Of a stretch of 64,000 nucleotides of DNA, positions 42,796 through 52,520 are shown piece after piece. The position numbers and the translations under genes were made by a program. The stretch's first letter is position 1. Each line of letters starts with the position of its first letter. Source of the stretch: Xylanibacter ruminicola (GTDB taxonomy: Bacteria > Bacteroidota > Bacteroidia > Bacteroidales > Bacteroidaceae); assembly GCF_900107775.1 (NCBI RefSeq), contig NZ_FNRF01000001.1, forward strand, positions 682,001 to 746,000, in the 5' to 3' direction. Under the pieces are notes generated by a model, which worked only from the letters and a program-made list of their open reading frames with translations, had not been told where the DNA came from and ran no database searches.

Positions 42796-42883
42796 ATTCC
42801 CAACTTGGGAATGTTTGATTCCCAGCCTGGGAACGTTTCATTCCCAACGTGGGAACAAAATGTTCCACTAATGGGAATTATTG
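42796..42883. repeat. Tandem 22-bp palindromic array B (TTCCCA/TGGGAA type)
   Basis: Four consecutive 22-bp units. Three hold 15-bp dyads, TTCCCAACTTGGGAA, TTCCCAGCCTGGGAA and TTCCCAACGTGGGAA, spaced by 7 nt. The fourth, TTCCACTAATGGGAA, is degenerate and overlaps the LD-carboxypeptidase stop codon at 42868. The array lies 80-170 bp upstream of the btu promoter and 3' of the carboxypeptidase gene. Units are contiguous with no unique spacers. Confidence 0.9.
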
Positions 42884-43830
42884 TAATGTAGGACTACCTC
42901 ATCGGAGGTTACTTCTAATGTGGCTTTGGCGCCTGTAAGGAGGGGGAAGTTTTTTAGGTGGGCGTGACCTACTGGAAAGTTGTAGCATACGGGGATGTGC
43001 CAATGCTGTAGGTACTCGTTGAGCAGGGAGTACATGTCGTCGAAACCGTTTTCGGGATGTTTGTATTTGTTGAACTGCCCAACAATAACGGCTTGGATGT
43101 GTTTCTGTAAGCCACGAATCTCTATGTTATGCAGCATGCGGTCTACTTTACTCATGCCCTCGTCTGTATCTTCAATAAATAGTATGATTCCATCGATAAA
43201 CAGCGGATCGAAATCAGAGCCTGCCAGATCGTTGAAAACACTCATATTACCACCAACGATGATGCCTTCGGCCTTACCTGTTATGTTCAAGGGATGGGGA
43301 GCAATGCGATAGGTAGGCAGATGACCAGCAAGCATGCCTCGCAAAGCCTGACTCACGGTATCGTTGCCCTCGTAGGTTTTCAATGCATGACACATTGAAC
43401 CATGAATACCCATTACACCTGCCCTAGCCTGAGCACACAGCAACGCCGTCACATCGCTGAATCCGATAATCATCTTTGGATACTGCTGGAGTGTATCTAA
43501 TGAGATACGGGAAAGCAGATGGGCAGCTCCATCGCCGCCTCGCGAACACATGATGGCCTTGATGGATGGTGTGCGTAAAGTCCACAGCAAATCGCTAAGT
43601 CGCTCATCGATAGTGCCTGCAAAACCATGATAATCGGCCAGTGCATGGGGCGCCACGATGCATGGATAGCCCCACTTCTCTAAGGTTCGTATGCCGCCAT
43701 TAATGGTGGCGGTATCGGTAGCACTCGAAGGCGAGATTATAGCGATGGTGTCGCCCGAATTTAGGAATTGGGCTGAAAGCGACAGCACCCAGCAAAGCAT
43801 CAGCGATATGATAACGAGTTTCTTCATCAT
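42868..43830 (-). CDS. ldcA: LD-carboxypeptidase (peptidase family S66)
   Basis: A 320-residue exported serine peptidase (signal MMKKLVIISLMLCWVLSLSAQ). It removes the terminal D-Ala from muropeptide tetrapeptides in peptidoglycan recycling. Catalytic-triad motifs are visible: Ser in 'IMCSRGGDGAAHLL', Glu in 'ILFIEDTDEGMSK', His in 'PVGHAHLKNFPLL'. The start at 43830 is chosen because the -7 box TATCTTTG lies just upstream (43836-43843); a longer reading frame to 43860 would precede the promoter. A secreted rather than cytosolic S66 enzyme is common in Bacteroidota. The palindromic array begins at its stop codon. Confidence 0.85.
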   Translation of the reverse strand: MMKKLVIISLMLCWVLSLSAQFLNSGDTIAIISPSSATDTATINGGIRTLEKWGYPCIVAPHALADYHGFAGTIDERLSDLLWTLRTPSIKAIMCSRGGDGAAHLLSRISLDTLQQYPKMIIGFSDVTALLCAQARAGVMGIHGSMCHALKTYEGNDTVSQALRGMLAGHLPTYRIAPHPLNITGKAEGIIVGGNMSVFNDLAGSDFDPLFIDGIILFIEDTDEGMSKVDRMLHNIEIRGLQKHIQAVIVGQFNKYKHPENGFDDMYSLLNEYLQHWHIPVCYNFPVGHAHLKNFPLLTGAKATLEVTSDEVVLHYNNSH

Positions 43831-43835
43831 GGTGG

Positions 43836-43865
43836 CAAAGATACAAATAAACGGGAACATAACAA
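43836..43865 (-). promoter_or_regulatory. ldcA promoter
   Basis: On the minus strand TTG (43863-43865), a 19-bp spacer, then TATCTTTG (43836-43843). Confidence 0.65.
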
Positions 43866-43882
43866 TTATTTAAGGCTAAAAT

Positions 43883-43913
43883 TTTGCTGTTTGCGAAAAA
43901 AGGAGTAACTTTG
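43883..43913 (+). promoter_or_regulatory. mutS promoter
   Basis: TTTG (43883-43886), a 19-bp spacer, then TAACTTTG (43906-43913). The leader is about 22 nt. Confidence 0.8.
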
Positions 43914-43939
43914 CAACTCAGATTTAAATTTAGGTAGTT

Positions 43940-46564
43940 ATGGCAAAAACAGCGGGGAAAGAACTAACCCCTATGATGAAACAGTTCTTTGATTTGAAGG
44001 CGAAACACCCAGATGCAGTCATGCTTTTCAGGTGTGGCGACTTTTATGAAACCTATTGCGAAGACGCTATTACTGCCTCAAAGATATTAGGTATCACCTT
44101 AACACATCGTAGTAACGGTGCTGGTGGCAAAGGCGATGAAATGGCTGGTTTTCCTCATCACGCCTTGGATACCTATCTGCCTAAGCTGATTCGCGCTGGC
44201 AAACGTGTGGCCATCTGCGACCAGCTGGAAGACCCCAAACTCACTAAAAAGCTTGTTAAGCGTGGCATTACCGAGTTGGTTACACCTGGTGTGGCCATGA
44301 GTGATAACGTGCTGAACTACAAGGAGAACAACTTCCTGGCGGCTATCCATTTTGGTAAGTCGAGTTTTGGTGTGGCTTTTCTTGATATCTCTACAGGTGA
44401 GTTTCTGACAGGTGAGGGAACGGCCGATTATGTAGAGAAACTGCTGGGCAACTTTTCGCCCAAAGAGGTGCTTTACGATCGTAATCGCAAACAGGATTTT
44501 GAGCGCAACTTTGGTACTAAATACTTTACGTTCCAGTTGGATGATTGGGTGTTTACCGATCAGACTGGTAAGCAGAAACTCTTGCAGCACTTTAACGTAA
44601 AGAACCTAAAAGGCTTTGGTGTAGATCATCTGCAGTCGGGAGTTATTGCCGCAGGTGCCATTCTGCAGTATCTCGAGCAAACACAGCACACTCAGATAGG
44701 ACATATCACCTCTATCTCTCGTATCGAAGAGGATAAGTACGTGCGACTGGATAAGTTCACCATCCGCAGCTTGGAGTTGGTTTTCCCCATGCAAGAGGAT
44801 GGAAAGTCGCTGCTGGATGTGATTGATAAGACGGTGAGCCCGATGGGAGGACGATTGCTGCGCCGCTGGCTGGTGTTCCCCTTGAAGGATGAAAAGCCCA
44901 TTAACGAGCGACTGGATGTGGTAGAGTATTACTATCGCGAGCCAGAGTTCCGTGAGTGTATCGACGATCAGATACATCGTATTGGCGACTTGGAGCGTAT
45001 TATCTCGAAGGCTGCCGTTGGAAGAGTATCGCCTCGCGAGGTGGTGCAGCTCAAGACAGCCCTGCAGGCCATTCAGCCCATTAAAACGGCTTGTTTGTAT
45101 GCCAAGAACCCAACGCTGAACCGTATTGGCGAACAGCTGAACCTTTGCGAATCGCTACGCGACCGCATTGAAAAGGAGATTCAGAACGATCCTCCACAGT
45201 TGGTGGCAAAGGGTGGCGTGATTCGCGACGGTGTGAATGCCGAACTCGACGAGTTGCGTAGCATAGCCTATAGCGGTAAGGATTATCTGCTGAAGATACA
45301 GGAGCGTGAGGCTCAGGAAACAGGTATCCAGAGCTTGAAGATTGGCTATAACAACGTGTTTGGCTACTATCTCGAGGTGCGTAATACCTATAAGGAGCAG
45401 GTTCCACCTGAGTGGGTTCGTAAGCAGACACTGGCCCAGGCCGAGCGCTATATCACTCAGGAACTGAAGGAGTACGAAGAGAAGATTCTGGGTGCCGAGG
45501 ATAAGATTCTGTCGTTAGAGGGCAAGCTCTTCAACGATCTGATTATGAGCATGCAGGAGTTTATCCCACAGATTCAGATAAACGCTAATATCATTGCCCG
45601 TTTGGACTGCTTGCTCAGCTTTGCTAAGGCAGCTGAGGAGAACAAGTATATCCGTCCCGTTATCGACTCATCTGAAGTAATCGATATCAAACAAGGTCGC
45701 CATCCAGTAATTGAGCAGGAACTGCCCCTTGGCGAGTATTATGTGCCCAACGATATATTGTTAGACAACGAACGTCAGCAGATTATCATCATTACTGGAC
45801 CGAATATGGCTGGTAAATCGGCCTTGCTGCGCCAAACAGCATTGATTGTGCTGCTGGCCCAGATAGGTTGCTTTGTGCCTGCAGAGGCCGCCAGAATCGG
45901 TCTGGTGGATAAAATCTTCACCCGTGTAGGTGCCAGCGATAACATCTCGCTGGGCGAATCAACCTTTATGGTAGAGATGACTGAGGCTTCGAACATCCTG
46001 AATAACGTGTCATCGCGTTCGCTGGTACTCTTCGACGAGTTAGGTCGAGGCACCAGTACTTACGATGGTATCTCGATAGCATGGGCGATAGTAGAATATC
46101 TGCACGAGAATGCCAAAGGTCATCCTCGCACCCTGTTTGCTACCCACTACCACGAGTTGAACGAGATGGAGAAGAATTTTTCGCGCATCAAGAACTATAA
46201 TGTCAGCGTGAAGGAGGTTGATGGTAAGGTGATCTTCCTGCGTAAACTGGAGCGTGGTGGCTCTGAGCACTCGTTTGGTATCCATGTAGCCGAGATTGCT
46301 GGTATGCCTCGCTCCATCGTAAAGCGTGCCAATGTGATACTGAAGCAGCTTGAATCGGATAATGCCCAGGTAGGCACCGTAGGTAAGCCTACTAAGGAGA
46401 TTGCTGGTTCGCGTGAGGGTATGCAGTTAAGTTTCTTCCAACTTGATGACCCAGTGCTCTGTCAGGTTCGCGACGAGATCTTAGGCCTCGATGTGAATAA
46501 CCTAACCCCGTTAGAGGCTCTCAATAAACTTAACGACATCAAAAAAATCGTCTCAGGAAAGTGA
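43940..46564 (+). CDS. mutS: DNA mismatch repair protein MutS
   Basis: An 874-residue mismatch-recognition ATPase. The N-terminal mismatch-binding domain carries the Phe-x-Glu motif ('[12 protein letters not shown]', residues ~31-42). Connector, lever and clamp domains follow. The ATPase domain has Walker A GPNMAGKS (~618), '[11 protein letters not shown]' and Walker B '[14 protein letters not shown]', then 'FATHYHEL'. The C-terminal tail '[22 protein letters not shown]' is the dimerisation helix. It is a MutS1-type repair protein, full length, and starts methyl-independent mismatch repair with MutL (not in window). Confidence 0.97.
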   Translation: MAKTAGKELTPMMKQFFDLKAKHPDAVMLFRCGDFYETYCEDAITASKILGITLTHRSNGAGGKGDEMAGFPHHALDTYLPKLIRAGKRVAICDQLEDPKLTKKLVKRGITELVTPGVAMSDNVLNYKENNFLAAIHFGKSSFGVAFLDISTGEFLTGEGTADYVEKLLGNFSPKEVLYDRNRKQDFERNFGTKYFTFQLDDWVFTDQTGKQKLLQHFNVKNLKGFGVDHLQSGVIAAGAILQYLEQTQHTQIGHITSISRIEEDKYVRLDKFTIRSLELVFPMQEDGKSLLDVIDKTVSPMGGRLLRRWLVFPLKDEKPINERLDVVEYYYREPEFRECIDDQIHRIGDLERIISKAAVGRVSPREVVQLKTALQAIQPIKTACLYAKNPTLNRIGEQLNLCESLRDRIEKEIQNDPPQLVAKGGVIRDGVNAELDELRSIAYSGKDYLLKIQEREAQETGIQSLKIGYNNVFGYYLEVRNTYKEQVPPEWVRKQTLAQAERYITQELKEYEEKILGAEDKILSLEGKLFNDLIMSMQEFIPQIQINANIIARLDCLLSFAKAAEENKYIRPVIDSSEVIDIKQGRHPVIEQELPLGEYYVPNDILLDNERQQIIIITGPNMAGKSALLRQTALIVLLAQIGCFVPAEAARIGLVDKIFTRVGASDNISLGESTFMVEMTEASNILNNVSSRSLVLFDELGRGTSTYDGISIAWAIVEYLHENAKGHPRTLFATHYHELNEMEKNFSRIKNYNVSVKEVDGKVIFLRKLERGGSEHSFGIHVAEIAGMPRSIVKRANVILKQLESDNAQVGTVGKPTKEIAGSREGMQLSFFQLDDPVLCQVRDEILGLDVNNLTPLEALNKLNDIKKIVSGK

Positions 46565-46572
46565 GACGATTT
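46545..46572. terminator. Bidirectional terminator at the mutS/lgt junction
   Basis: A perfect 11-bp stem AAATCGTCTCA / TGAGACGATTT with a 6-nt loop. T runs flank it on both strands. The mutS stop TGA is in the right arm; the lgt stop is 7 nt beyond. Confidence 0.85.
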
Positions 46573-46578
46573 CTTTTT

Positions 46579-47412
46579 TTATGCTATTTTCTTGGCTCTT
46601 ATCATGCAGTAAGCACCTAGGATGATAAAGGGGATACTGAGTATCTGTCCCATATCGATTGGCAATGATGCTTCGAAAGCTTCCTGTATCTCCTTGGTGT
46701 ACTCGATGAAGAATCGGAAGGTGAAGATATACGTAAGGCAGAAGCCGAAATACCAACCTGTACCAATCTTCTCAGGCTTCTTTTTATGCAGAGTCCACAT
46801 GATGACAAACAGGATGGCGTAGGCGATAGCCTCGTACAGCTGTCCTGGATGGCGTGGAACGGCATCAACCTTCTCGAAGATGAATGCCCAGGGCACATCG
46901 GTAATCTTGCCGATAATCTCTGAATTCATCAGGTTTCCCAAGCGGATAAAACAGGCTGTGGAACCTGTGGCAATCGCGATGTTATCGAGCACCGTCCAGA
47001 TGCTCAGTTTTGTCTTGCGTACATACATCCAGAGGGCAATCATCAAGCCTAATGTTCCGCCATGTGAGGCCAAGCCTGCATAGCCTATCACTTTCCAGCC
47101 GCCTTCGGGCAGGAATCGGATAGGCAGAATCATCTCTATCAGTCCTTTGCTTGAGGTAAGGAAATAATCGGGCTCGTAGAATAGGCAATGGCCCAGACGA
47201 GCACCAATTAGGATGCCGAAGAAGCAGTAGATTGCGAGCGGGTCGAAATATTCGTCCTTAATCTTCTGTTCCTTGTAGAGGCGCTGAACCAAGAGGTAGG
47301 CCAGAACCAATCCGATGACCCACATCAGTCCGTACCAGCGAACTGAAATAGGTCCCAAGTGGAACGCTTCGATGTCGGGCTGCCAAACGATATAATTGAG
47401 AAGATTCATCAT
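46579..47412 (-). CDS. lgt: Prolipoprotein diacylglyceryl transferase
   Basis: A 277-residue inner-membrane enzyme with seven membrane helices that attaches diacylglycerol to the lipobox Cys of prolipoproteins. Signatures are '[18 protein letters not shown]', '[15 protein letters not shown]', '[15 protein letters not shown]' and the Lgt signature '[22 protein letters not shown]', then '[10 protein letters not shown]'. The start overlaps the ychF stop (ATGA), so the two are co-transcribed. This window alone encodes at least seven predicted substrates. Confidence 0.96.
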   Translation of the reverse strand: MMNLLNYIVWQPDIEAFHLGPISVRWYGLMWVIGLVLAYLLVQRLYKEQKIKDEYFDPLAIYCFFGILIGARLGHCLFYEPDYFLTSSKGLIEMILPIRFLPEGGWKVIGYAGLASHGGTLGLMIALWMYVRKTKLSIWTVLDNIAIATGSTACFIRLGNLMNSEIIGKITDVPWAFIFEKVDAVPRHPGQLYEAIAYAILFVIMWTLHKKKPEKIGTGWYFGFCLTYIFTFRFFIEYTKEIQEAFEASLPIDMGQILSIPFIILGAYCMIRAKKIA

Positions 47413-48509
47413 ACGTTAAAGCGGAAATGCATAATATCGCCATCCTGTACTACATACTCCTTACCCTCTACGGCTAACTTACCAGCCTCGCGTACAGCTG
47501 CCTCAGAGCCATACTGGATATAGTCGTCGTATTTGATTACCTCGGCACGGATAAAGCCCTTTTCAAAGTCGGTATGGATCACACCAGCACATTGTGGAGC
47601 CTTCCAGCCCTTCTTGTAGGTCCAAGCCTTCACCTCCATCTCACCAGCGGTGATAAAGGTTTCGAGGTTCAGCAGCGCATAAGCTTTCTTAATCAGGCGG
47701 TTTACACCGCTCTCTTCCAAGCCCAGCTCTTCCAAGAACATCTGCTTGTCCTCGTAGCTCTCCAGCTCAGCGATATCCTCTTCGGTCTTAGCGGCAATAA
47801 CCATGGTTTCTGCGCCCTCTTCCTTAGCCAGCTCTTCAACCTTCTTGGTAAAGGCATTTCCTGATTTTGCATCAGTTTCACCTACGTTACAAACGTAAAG
47901 CACAGGCTTTGAGGTAAGCAGGAACAGATTGCGAGCGCAATCCTGCTCGTCCTTGCTTTCGAACTCTACGATACGGGCATTCTTACCCTGCTCAAGCACC
48001 TCTTTATAAGCGTGCAGTACAGTAGCCTCGATCTTTGCGTCCTTATTACCAGCAGCTGCGGCCTTCTCGGTCTTAGCCAAGCGGCTCTCGATAGTCTCAA
48101 GGTCCTTCAGCTGAAGCTCTGTATCGATAATCTCCTTATCGCGGATGGGGTCGATAGAGCCATCAACGTGAGTGATATTCTCGTCCTCGAAACAACGCAG
48201 CACGTGGATGATTGCATCGGTTTCGCGGATATTTCCAAGGAATTTATTGCCTAATCCTTCGCCCTTAGAGGCGCCTTTTACGAGACCAGCAATATCTACA
48301 ATCTCGCAGGTAGCAGGAACGATACGTCCTGGGTGAACCAATTCAGCGAGTTTGGTCAGTCTTTCATCAGGTACAGTGATTACACCCACATTGGGTTCGA
48401 TTGTACAAAAAGGGAAGTTTGCTGCCTGAGCTTTGGCACTCGACAGACAATTAAACAAGGTAGACTTGCCCACATTTGGCAGTCCTACAATACCACATTT
48501 TAATGCCAT
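47409..48509 (-). CDS. ychF: Ribosome-associated ATPase YchF (OLA1 family)
   Basis: A 366-residue Obg-like P-loop protein. G1 is [11 protein letters not shown] (residues 8-18), followed by '[12 protein letters not shown]', G3 '[20 protein letters not shown]' and 'VCNVGE' in place of NKxD, which marks the ATP-preferring YchF group. A coiled-coil helical hairpin (about 130-200) and a C-terminal TGS domain ('[42 protein letters not shown]') complete it. It binds ribosomes and is involved in translation and stress responses. Promoter at 48538-48569. Confidence 0.96.
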   Translation of the reverse strand: MALKCGIVGLPNVGKSTLFNCLSSAKAQAANFPFCTIEPNVGVITVPDERLTKLAELVHPGRIVPATCEIVDIAGLVKGASKGEGLGNKFLGNIRETDAIIHVLRCFEDENITHVDGSIDPIRDKEIIDTELQLKDLETIESRLAKTEKAAAAGNKDAKIEATVLHAYKEVLEQGKNARIVEFESKDEQDCARNLFLLTSKPVLYVCNVGETDAKSGNAFTKKVEELAKEEGAETMVIAAKTEEDIAELESYEDKQMFLEELGLEESGVNRLIKKAYALLNLETFITAGEMEVKAWTYKKGWKAPQCAGVIHTDFEKGFIRAEVIKYDDYIQYGSEAAVREAGKLAVEGKEYVVQDGDIMHFRFNV

Positions 48510-48537
48510 TTTCTTCTATAAACGTTTATTTCGGGTG

Positions 48538-48569
48538 CAAAGGTACGATTAAGTGAGCAAAAAACCAAA
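48538..48569 (-). promoter_or_regulatory. ychF-lgt promoter
   Basis: On the minus strand TTTG (48566-48569), a 20-bp spacer, then TACCTTTG (48538-48545). Confidence 0.8.
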
Positions 48570-48583
48570 TTTATTTATTCTTT

Positions 48584-49990
48584 TTATACTTCTGGGCCCT
48601 CTGGGTTGCGCTTCAAGCTCTCAATCATTTCATCAATCTTTGCCAGTTCGCGTGGAATGCGAATGCTTTGTGGACAATGAGGCTCGCACTGGCCGCACTG
48701 GATGCAATGATCGGGCTGGCGATCGCGAGGTACTACCCTATCCAGCGAAATGAGATACTGGCGACGATGCTTGCGATACTCAGCATCGCCCACACCCATA
48801 GGCAGCGAACCCTCGTTCTTACACTTGTTATAGTGTACAAAGATGGCCGGGATATCCACGCCGTAAGGGCAAGGCATGCAGTACTTACAATCGTTGCAAG
48901 GAATATTCTCGAGACCTACAATCTTCTGGGCAATATCCTTATCGAGGAATCGCATCTCCTCTTCGGTAAGCGGCTTCAGCGGACAGTACGAGAGCAGGTT
49001 ATCCTTCAGGTGCTCCATATAGGTCATACCGCTCAATACGGTAAGTACGCCTTCGTTGGTGCCTGCATAGCGGAAAGCCCATGATGCCACGCTGCGCTCT
49101 GGGTCGCGACTCTTCAACTCTGTCATCAGATACTGTGGCAGGTTGGCCAATCGGCCTCCTAACAGTGGTTCCATAATGACTGCAGGAATGCCTTTCTTCT
49201 GCAGTTTGGCATAAAGGTAGCTGGCATCTACGTTGCTTTTACTAATCTCGTTGGCATAATCCCAATCCAGGTAGTTCAGCTCAATCTGTACAAAGTCCCA
49301 ATGATACTTCTCATCGAGAGCCAGCACCTCGTCGAACACTTCCTGCTTGCCGTGGAACGAGAATCCCAGGTTACGAATGCGGCCGGCCTCGCGTTCCTTC
49401 AGCAGATAGTCCATAATGCCATTATCCACGTAGCGTCCGTTAAACTCCTCCATACTGCCGCCTACGGCGTGCAGCAGATAGTAGTCGATGTAATCAACCT
49501 GCAGCTCCTTCATAGAGTTGTGGTACATCTCCTTCGACTTCTCGAAAGACCAGTAGTCGTGGTTGAAGTTAGAGAGTTTGGTGGCCACAAAGTACTCGCT
49601 ACGTTTGTGGCGGCTCAGGGCGATACCTGTGCAGCGCTCCGACTTTCCCTGACAATATACTGGTGATGTATCGATGTAGTTCAGGCCATGTGCCAAGGCA
49701 TAATCGATTTGCTTGTTAATCATGTCCTGATCAAACTCATCGCTGTTATCCACCTTTGATGGCAGGCGCATCATACCATAGCCCAGAATAGAAACCTTGT
49801 CCTTGTTCTTTGGGTTAACGCGATAGGTCATCTGACCAACAGGTGGTTCAACCTGGTTCCTATATTCTTGTTTTGCCTGACTACCAGCCTTATTGCCACT
49901 TTTGCATCCTGCAAGTGTAGCGGCTGTAGCTACTGATCCTGCTCCAAAGAGCTTAAGGAACGCACGGCGTGTTATATTCTTCTTTTCCAT
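48584..49990 (-). CDS. Tat-exported aldo/keto reductase with C-terminal ferredoxin domain
   Basis: A 468-residue protein. The N-terminus has a twin-arginine signal (NITRRAFLKLFGAGS) ending in a lipobox-like LAGC, so it is probably a Tat-dependent lipoprotein. The aldo/keto reductase barrel follows ('ILGYGMMRLPSK', 'YIDTSPVYCQGKSE', 'DYIDYYLLHAVGG', 'GFSFHGKQEVF', 'VIMEPLLGGRL'). The C-terminus has two 4Fe-4S clusters, 'CNDCKYCMPCPYGVDIP' and 'CIQCGQCEPHCPQSI'. It is the last gene after tatA-tatC and a membrane polyferredoxin, so it may act as a periplasmic redox enzyme fed by that protein. Substrate unknown. Confidence 0.88.
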   Translation of the reverse strand: MEKKNITRRAFLKLFGAGSVATAATLAGCKSGNKAGSQAKQEYRNQVEPPVGQMTYRVNPKNKDKVSILGYGMMRLPSKVDNSDEFDQDMINKQIDYALAHGLNYIDTSPVYCQGKSERCTGIALSRHKRSEYFVATKLSNFNHDYWSFEKSKEMYHNSMKELQVDYIDYYLLHAVGGSMEEFNGRYVDNGIMDYLLKEREAGRIRNLGFSFHGKQEVFDEVLALDEKYHWDFVQIELNYLDWDYANEISKSNVDASYLYAKLQKKGIPAVIMEPLLGGRLANLPQYLMTELKSRDPERSVASWAFRYAGTNEGVLTVLSGMTYMEHLKDNLLSYCPLKPLTEEEMRFLDKDIAQKIVGLENIPCNDCKYCMPCPYGVDIPAIFVHYNKCKNEGSLPMGVGDAEYRKHRRQYLISLDRVVPRDRQPDHCIQCGQCEPHCPQSIRIPRELAKIDEMIESLKRNPEGPEV

Positions 49991-50003
49991 AAATCAATCC
50001 TCC

Positions 50004-51488
50004 TTAAATCTTCTTGTGAACTTCGTGTCCCTCAACATAGATAGCTGAGAATGGACGAGCCGGACAAACATACTCGCAGGCACCGCAGCCAATACATGCA
50101 GCCTCGTTGATTGCAGGAACCATTGGTGATTCCTCATCGTTCTCATCAAGCGGAACCATCTCGATAGCACCCGAAGGACAGTGGCGTGCACAGTTGCCGC
50201 ACTCTACCCCATCGGTAATGGGAACACAGTTCTTCTTAATCCAAACAGCATGACCAATCTGGATGGCTGTTTTCTCTTCTTTATCAACCTTCTGGATGGC
50301 ACCTGCAGGACAAACCTCAGAACAGCGTGTACACTCTGGGCGACAATAGCCGTGCTCGTACGACATGGTGGGCTGCATTAAGTGCATTAAATCGCTGCTA
50401 GGACGCAACACCTGGTTAGGGCACTCTGATACACAAAGCTGACAACCTGTGCATCGTGTGGCCAGATTCTGGAACGAAAGCGAACCTGGAGGTGTGAGTG
50501 GTGTCTGGCGCTCAGGAGCTACCTTGTCTTCGAGTTCTGCCAGTCCACCATCCATCAGCTTTTCCTTCTTTTTCTGAGCCAGAGCGGCTGTAGATACCAA
50601 GGCTGTAGCCAGCAGGAACGAGCGCTTTGAGGTATCGATGGGGTTGGCATCGTTTGCTTTATTTGTCTTTTTTGACGGGCCGGCAGCTGTGTACTTCAGC
50701 GCATCAAACTTACAGCTATCGATACAGTTACCACAAACCACGCAACGGGTATAGTCGATACTGTGGGTCTTAAAGTCAATACAGGCTGCCTTGCAATTCT
50801 TTGAACAGAGTGAGCAGTTCTTGCACTTATCTTCGTCAAATCGGATTTTAAGCCATGAGAAACGGGCAAAGAACGACAGAATGGTACCTACTGGGCAGAT
50901 AGTGTTACAATAGGTACGTCCGCCTCGCCAAGCCAAGATGAATATTACTACCAGGGTAACTGCTGCAATCACGAATACAGGCATTGAGCGCATCCATGTA
51001 TCAACGCTGTAGAAAGCATAGCTATCGGCGCGCTCAGCCAGTTCGGCTAAGATGTTGTTGCCCATCTTCCAAACGGGCTGGAATATCATGGTGGCGATTC
51101 GTCCGTAGCTGCTATAAGGAGCTAACAACTGGAATATAGAGCCGATGCCAGCTACACCTGCAATGATAAACACCACAAGTACTGGATAACGCAACCAGCG
51201 AACCTCTTTCGAATAGCTGTATTTGTTCTTTTTCCTGTTCAGTCGGGCCAGTATGTCCTGAAATACACCCATTGGACAGATGATGGAGCAGTAAGTGCGG
51301 CCACATATAAGTGTAATAAGCAAAAATGCTGCTACCACTGCCACATTAAGCGCCATCACAGCAGGCAAGAACTGAATCTTGGCGCACCATGAAAGCCAAT
51401 GGTGCAACGTTCCTGTAAAGTCGAGGAACAGCAGGGTGATCAGTACAAACATCACCGCTGCAAGGATGGTTCTGATTTTACGAAGCAT
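50004..51488 (-). CDS. Membrane-bound polyferredoxin (NapH/RnfB-like 4Fe-4S protein)
   Basis: A 494-residue protein. The N-terminal half has about five membrane helices with two NapH-type motifs 'CGRTYCSIICPMGVFQDILARL' and 'GGRTYCNTICPVGTILSFFARFSW'. Then come multiple CxxCxxC(x3)CP clusters: 'CKNCSLCSKNCKAAC', 'CVVCGNCIDSC', 'CTGCQLCVSECP', 'CTRCSEVCPAG', 'CGNCARHCPSG' and 'CIGCGACEYVCPA'. Midway, 'KRSFLLATALVSTAALAQ' resembles a second signal segment. It should carry electrons between membrane and periplasm. It lies 13 nt before the Tat-exported aldo/keto reductase and 25 nt after tatC. Confidence 0.85.
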   Translation of the reverse strand: MLRKIRTILAAVMFVLITLLFLDFTGTLHHWLSWCAKIQFLPAVMALNVAVVAAFLLITLICGRTYCSIICPMGVFQDILARLNRKKNKYSYSKEVRWLRYPVLVVFIIAGVAGIGSIFQLLAPYSSYGRIATMIFQPVWKMGNNILAELAERADSYAFYSVDTWMRSMPVFVIAAVTLVVIFILAWRGGRTYCNTICPVGTILSFFARFSWLKIRFDEDKCKNCSLCSKNCKAACIDFKTHSIDYTRCVVCGNCIDSCKFDALKYTAAGPSKKTNKANDANPIDTSKRSFLLATALVSTAALAQKKKEKLMDGGLAELEDKVAPERQTPLTPPGSLSFQNLATRCTGCQLCVSECPNQVLRPSSDLMHLMQPTMSYEHGYCRPECTRCSEVCPAGAIQKVDKEEKTAIQIGHAVWIKKNCVPITDGVECGNCARHCPSGAIEMVPLDENDEESPMVPAINEAACIGCGACEYVCPARPFSAIYVEGHEVHKKI

Positions 51489-51513
51489 AAGTCTATAATA
51501 TAAGTATTTGTAA

Positions 51514-52260
51514 TTATTCAGTTATTCTTACTATCACAATGCTCAGTTCGTAGAGCAGCCAGATGGGCAATGCTACCACAATGAGCGTAAAGGCATCGGT
51601 AGTTGGGGTGATAATCGCTGCTACAACCAGTATCGCTACTACTGCATGCCGGCGTATACTCTGCATCATCGCAGCATTAATCAGTCCCATCTTGCCTAAC
51701 AGCCAACTTACTACAGGCAGTTCGAACACAATACCCATCACCAGGTTCATCATCAGCAACGTATCCATGTACGATTGCAATGTGAGCATATTTGCTACAT
51801 CGGGACTAACCTGATAAGTGCCAAGGAACTTGACGGTAAGTGGGAATATCAGCAGATAGTTGAGTGCTGTGCCCAGTATAAACATCAGGTAGCCGCTAAA
51901 GCAGAGCAGTGTGGCGTATTTCCTTTCGTTGTCATAGAGCGCTGGCGATACAAAGCGGAAGAGTTGGTAGATGATATAAGGCGAAGCCACCAGAACGCCT
52001 GCATAGAAGGCCGTTTTAAGGTGAACCATGAACTGTTCTGTGAGTCCGATGTTCATCAGATGAACACAGAAAGGTTCTACTCCCAATAGTTGGTAGGTGA
52101 TGAAATCGCTGGAGCGTGGTGCCAGTACGATGGCAAAGAGTTCATCCTTTAAGCAGAAAGCAACCGAAGCTCCAATGACTGTTACCACCAACACTCTGAC
52201 TATCACCCCACGCAGTTCGTCGAGATGATCCCAGAACGTCATTGTGGGTGTATCACGCAT
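51514..52260 (-). CDS. tatC: Sec-independent protein translocase TatC
   Basis: A 248-residue membrane protein with six helices and the TatC signatures 'MTFWDHLDELRGVIVRV' at the N-terminus, 'TAFYAGVLVASPYIIYQLFRFVSPALYDNERKYA' and 'VMGIVFELPVVSWLLGKMGLI'. It recognises twin-arginine signal peptides. It overlaps tatA by 8 nt. The next two genes encode Fe-S proteins, one with a Tat signal. Confidence 0.95.
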   Translation of the reverse strand: MRDTPTMTFWDHLDELRGVIVRVLVVTVIGASVAFCLKDELFAIVLAPRSSDFITYQLLGVEPFCVHLMNIGLTEQFMVHLKTAFYAGVLVASPYIIYQLFRFVSPALYDNERKYATLLCFSGYLMFILGTALNYLLIFPLTVKFLGTYQVSPDVANMLTLQSYMDTLLMMNLVMGIVFELPVVSWLLGKMGLINAAMMQSIRRHAVVAILVVAAIITPTTDAFTLIVVALPIWLLYELSIVIVRITE

Positions 52261-52438
52261 CCTTCTTCTCGTCCTTTTCTACCTCTTCCTTCAAGTCTGT
52301 AACCTCGTTCATTCCCTCCTTGAAGCTTTTTACGCCCTTACCCAGGCCACGCATCAGTTCTGGAATCTTCTTGCCGCCAAAGAACAGCAATACTATCAGT
52401 GCAATAACCAGTATCTCCTGGAATCCTAATCCAAACAT
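52253..52438 (-). CDS. tatA: Twin-arginine translocase subunit TatA
   Basis: A 61-residue protein: a short membrane helix 'FQEILVIALIVLLFFGGKKIPELMRGLGKG' with the F-G motif, an amphipathic helix and a charged tail. This is the pore-forming TatA/E type. There is no separate tatB, as in minimal TatAC systems. It is the first gene of the operon, with a -7 box at 52466-52473. Confidence 0.93.
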   Translation of the reverse strand: MFGLGFQEILVIALIVLLFFGGKKIPELMRGLGKGVKSFKEGMNEVTDLKEEVEKDEKKDA

Positions 52439-52465
52439 CTTTCAAAAGTTTTTTAGTTTATTTTG

Positions 52466-52473
52466 CAAATATA
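52466..52473 (-). promoter_or_regulatory. -7 element of the tat operon
   Basis: TATATTTG on the minus strand, 28 nt before tatA. No consensus -33. Confidence 0.5.
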
Positions 52474-52520
52474 CAACTTTTCCACGAATCAGCTATCATT
52501 CGCTATGATTTATTAACATA

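Noticed and set aside
42796..42883. Interpretation of the palindrome array as a CRISPR
   Set aside because: Units are 22 bp, contiguous and palindromic throughout, with 7-nt similar linkers rather than unique 30-nt spacers; no cas genes nearby.
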